6,986 bases of DNA from contig JAOTZF010000095.1 of the NCBI GenBank assembly GCA_029861485.1, positions 1-6,986 of the forward strand. Direction: 5' to 3'. The stretch is from Thermoleophilia bacterium. Its GTDB lineage: Bacteria > Actinomycetota > Thermoleophilia > Miltoncostaeales > Miltoncostaeaceae. The notes under the pieces were generated by a model that saw nothing but the letters and a program-made list of their open reading frames with translations, had not been told where the DNA came from and searched no databases. The translations under genes were made by a program, and so were the position numbers. This document shows positions 6,331 to 6,986 of this stretch, piece by piece (the first letter of the stretch is position 1; every line of letters starts with the position of its first letter).

Positions 6331-6986
6331 CTACTCCGCCGGAGCGCTCGCCAGGCCGGCGATGCGCTCGGCGCCCTCCTCGGTCGATGCCTCTTCCAGT
6401 TCCTCGGGCGTGAGTGGCCGTCCGAGACCCTGCTCCGCGGTCCAGAGCGTCGCATGTGCCGGCAGGGCGCAGAACCGCGTGCTGGTCACGGCGGCGTTGG
6501 GACAGCGCTTGCCGTTGCGGAGGATCGCGGTGCAGCGTCCGCTGCCCTGCCGCTCGCCCTCCTCGCCGATATCCGCCTCGGCCTCTTCGTTAGCAAAGGT
6601 GGACTCGCTCTTGATGTCGATGCGCCATCCGGTGAGGCGGGCGGCCAACCGGGCGTTCATACCCTCTTTGCCGATGGCGAGGGCGAGCTGATCGTCCGGC
6701 ACCACGACGGTCGTCTGCTCGGCCTCGTCGTCGACCAGCACCTCGCGTACGCGTGCCGGGGAGAGCGCCTTCGCGACGAATCGGGCCGGCTCCTCGTTGA
6801 ACGGGATGATGTCGATCTTCTCTCCGCGGAGCTCGGACACGACCATGCGGACGCGCGAGCCCCGCGGTCCGACGCACGCGCCCACCGGATCCACGCCCTG
6901 GACGTGGGAGACCACGGCGATCTTCGAGCGCCAGCCCGGCTCGCGGGCGATGCCCTGGATCTCCACGAGCCCATCGGCCATCTCGG
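6331..6986 (-). CDS. nusA: NusA, transcription termination/antitermination factor (N-terminus cut by window), with Cys/His tail
   Basis: NusA binds RNA polymerase and nascent RNA and governs pausing, termination and rRNA antitermination. The right edge cuts off the N-terminal polymerase-binding domain and most of S1; 217 codons remain, and the frame is open to the edge. Residues below are numbered from the internal Met at 6981, which is not the start. The segment VEIQGIAREPGWRSKIAV (6-23) leads into KH1, with DPVGACVGPRG (31-41) and EKIDIIPF (54-61). KH2 has DDQLALAIGKEGMNARLAARLTGW (96-119) with its GKEG loop. After KH2 come an acidic linker (131-143), a C-x9-C-x10-C-x4-H module (C150, C160, C171, H176) and an acidic end. 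The tail is not the AR repeats of E. coli NusA. The gene ends in TAG 13 bp before ylxR. Confidence 0.96.
   Translation of the reverse strand, partial: EMADGLVEIQGIAREPGWRSKIAVVSHVQGVDPVGACVGPRGSRVRMVVSELRGEKIDIIPFNEEPARFVAKALSPARVREVLVDDEAEQTTVVVPDDQLALAIGKEGMNARLAARLTGWRIDIKSESTFANEEAEADIGEEGERQGSGRCTAILRNGKRCPNAAVTSTRFCALPAHATLWTAEQGLGRPLTPEELEEASTEEGAERIAGLASAPAE
6454..6540 (-). other. Putative metal-binding Cys3His module in the NusA tail
   Basis: These codons encode GRCTAILRNGKRCPNAAV and the following residues up to CALPAH, giving C-x9-C-x10-C-x4-H. The pattern, with a Gly-Lys-Arg before the second Cys, resembles small zinc-binding stretches of the type 'RC-x-A-x-x-x-x-G-x-x-C-...-YC-x-x-H' that occur alone or as tails in other bacterial proteins. 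Metal binding is inferred from the residue pattern only. Confidence 0.6.

Larger units (their letters stand above)
1..6986 (-). other. nusA-infB type operon, nusA-ylxR-infB-ylxP-rbfA-nrnA-truB-ribF
   Basis: Eight genes lie on the minus strand with no gap above 13 bp. Junctions in transcription order are: nusA/ylxR 13-bp gap, ylxR/infB 8-bp gap, infB/ylxP 11-bp gap, then four 4-bp overlaps (ylxP/rbfA, rbfA/nrnA, nrnA/truB, truB/ribF). No inverted repeat followed by a T-run and no promoter-like spacer separates any pair. Co-transcription is therefore inferred, with the promoter to the right of the window (classically before rimP or nusA) and the terminator to the left. The order matches the nusA-infB operon known from many bacteria, and the presence of ylxR and ylxP fits Gram-positive-type versions. 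Confidence 0.9.

Noticed and set aside
6318..6455. Longer YlxR starting at 6455
   Set aside because: The extension lies inside nusA and reads as Arg/Ser/Pro-rich shadow sequence; family similarity starts after the ATG at 6317.

Overview
The window is one uninterrupted stretch of a bacterial translation/transcription housekeeping operon, read entirely from the minus strand. The DNA is very GC-rich. In transcription order (right to left) it holds: the 3' part of nusA (cut by the right edge), ylxR, infB, ylxP (DUF503), rbfA, an nrnA-type DHH phosphoesterase gene, truB and the 5' part of ribF (cut by the left edge). This is the conserved nusA-infB operon. The gene order with ylxP, the GTG-rich starts and the Ala/Arg-rich proteins suggest a high-GC actinobacterium. 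A deep lineage such as Thermoleophilia is my best guess, from the IF2 N-terminus, the NusA tail and the TruB 'GDPEG' loop; this is inference from memory, not a search.

Layout: 6986-6331 nusA C-terminal half (end of S1 region, KH1, KH2 and an unusual Cys/His tail); 6317-6027 ylxR; 6018-3250 infB, 922 residues with a linker of about 280 residues rich in Ala, Pro, Glu, Lys and Arg; 3238-2909 ylxP; 2912-2556 rbfA; 2559-1564 nrnA; 1567-710 truB; 713-1 ribF. Gaps are 13 bp or less and the last four junctions are 4-bp start/stop overlaps, so there is no intergenic stretch to hold a promoter, terminator or RNA gene, and I saw none. No mobile element, CRISPR array, tRNA or rRNA was seen.

The products work together. 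NusA controls elongation and termination during rRNA transcription. YlxR is a small RNA-binding protein linked to RNase P. IF2 delivers initiator tRNA. RbfA matures the 30S subunit. TruB makes pseudouridine 55 in tRNA. NrnA degrades nanoRNA and/or phosphoadenosine or cyclic-dinucleotide products. RibF makes FMN and FAD.

This is mostly an ordinary core region. The observation most worth a second look is a C-x9-C-x10-C-x4-H module, probably metal-binding, after the second KH domain of NusA. The chain of four consecutive 4-bp overlaps and an exact 21-bp tandem duplication in the IF2 linker are lesser points. I found no sign of an undescribed multi-gene system.
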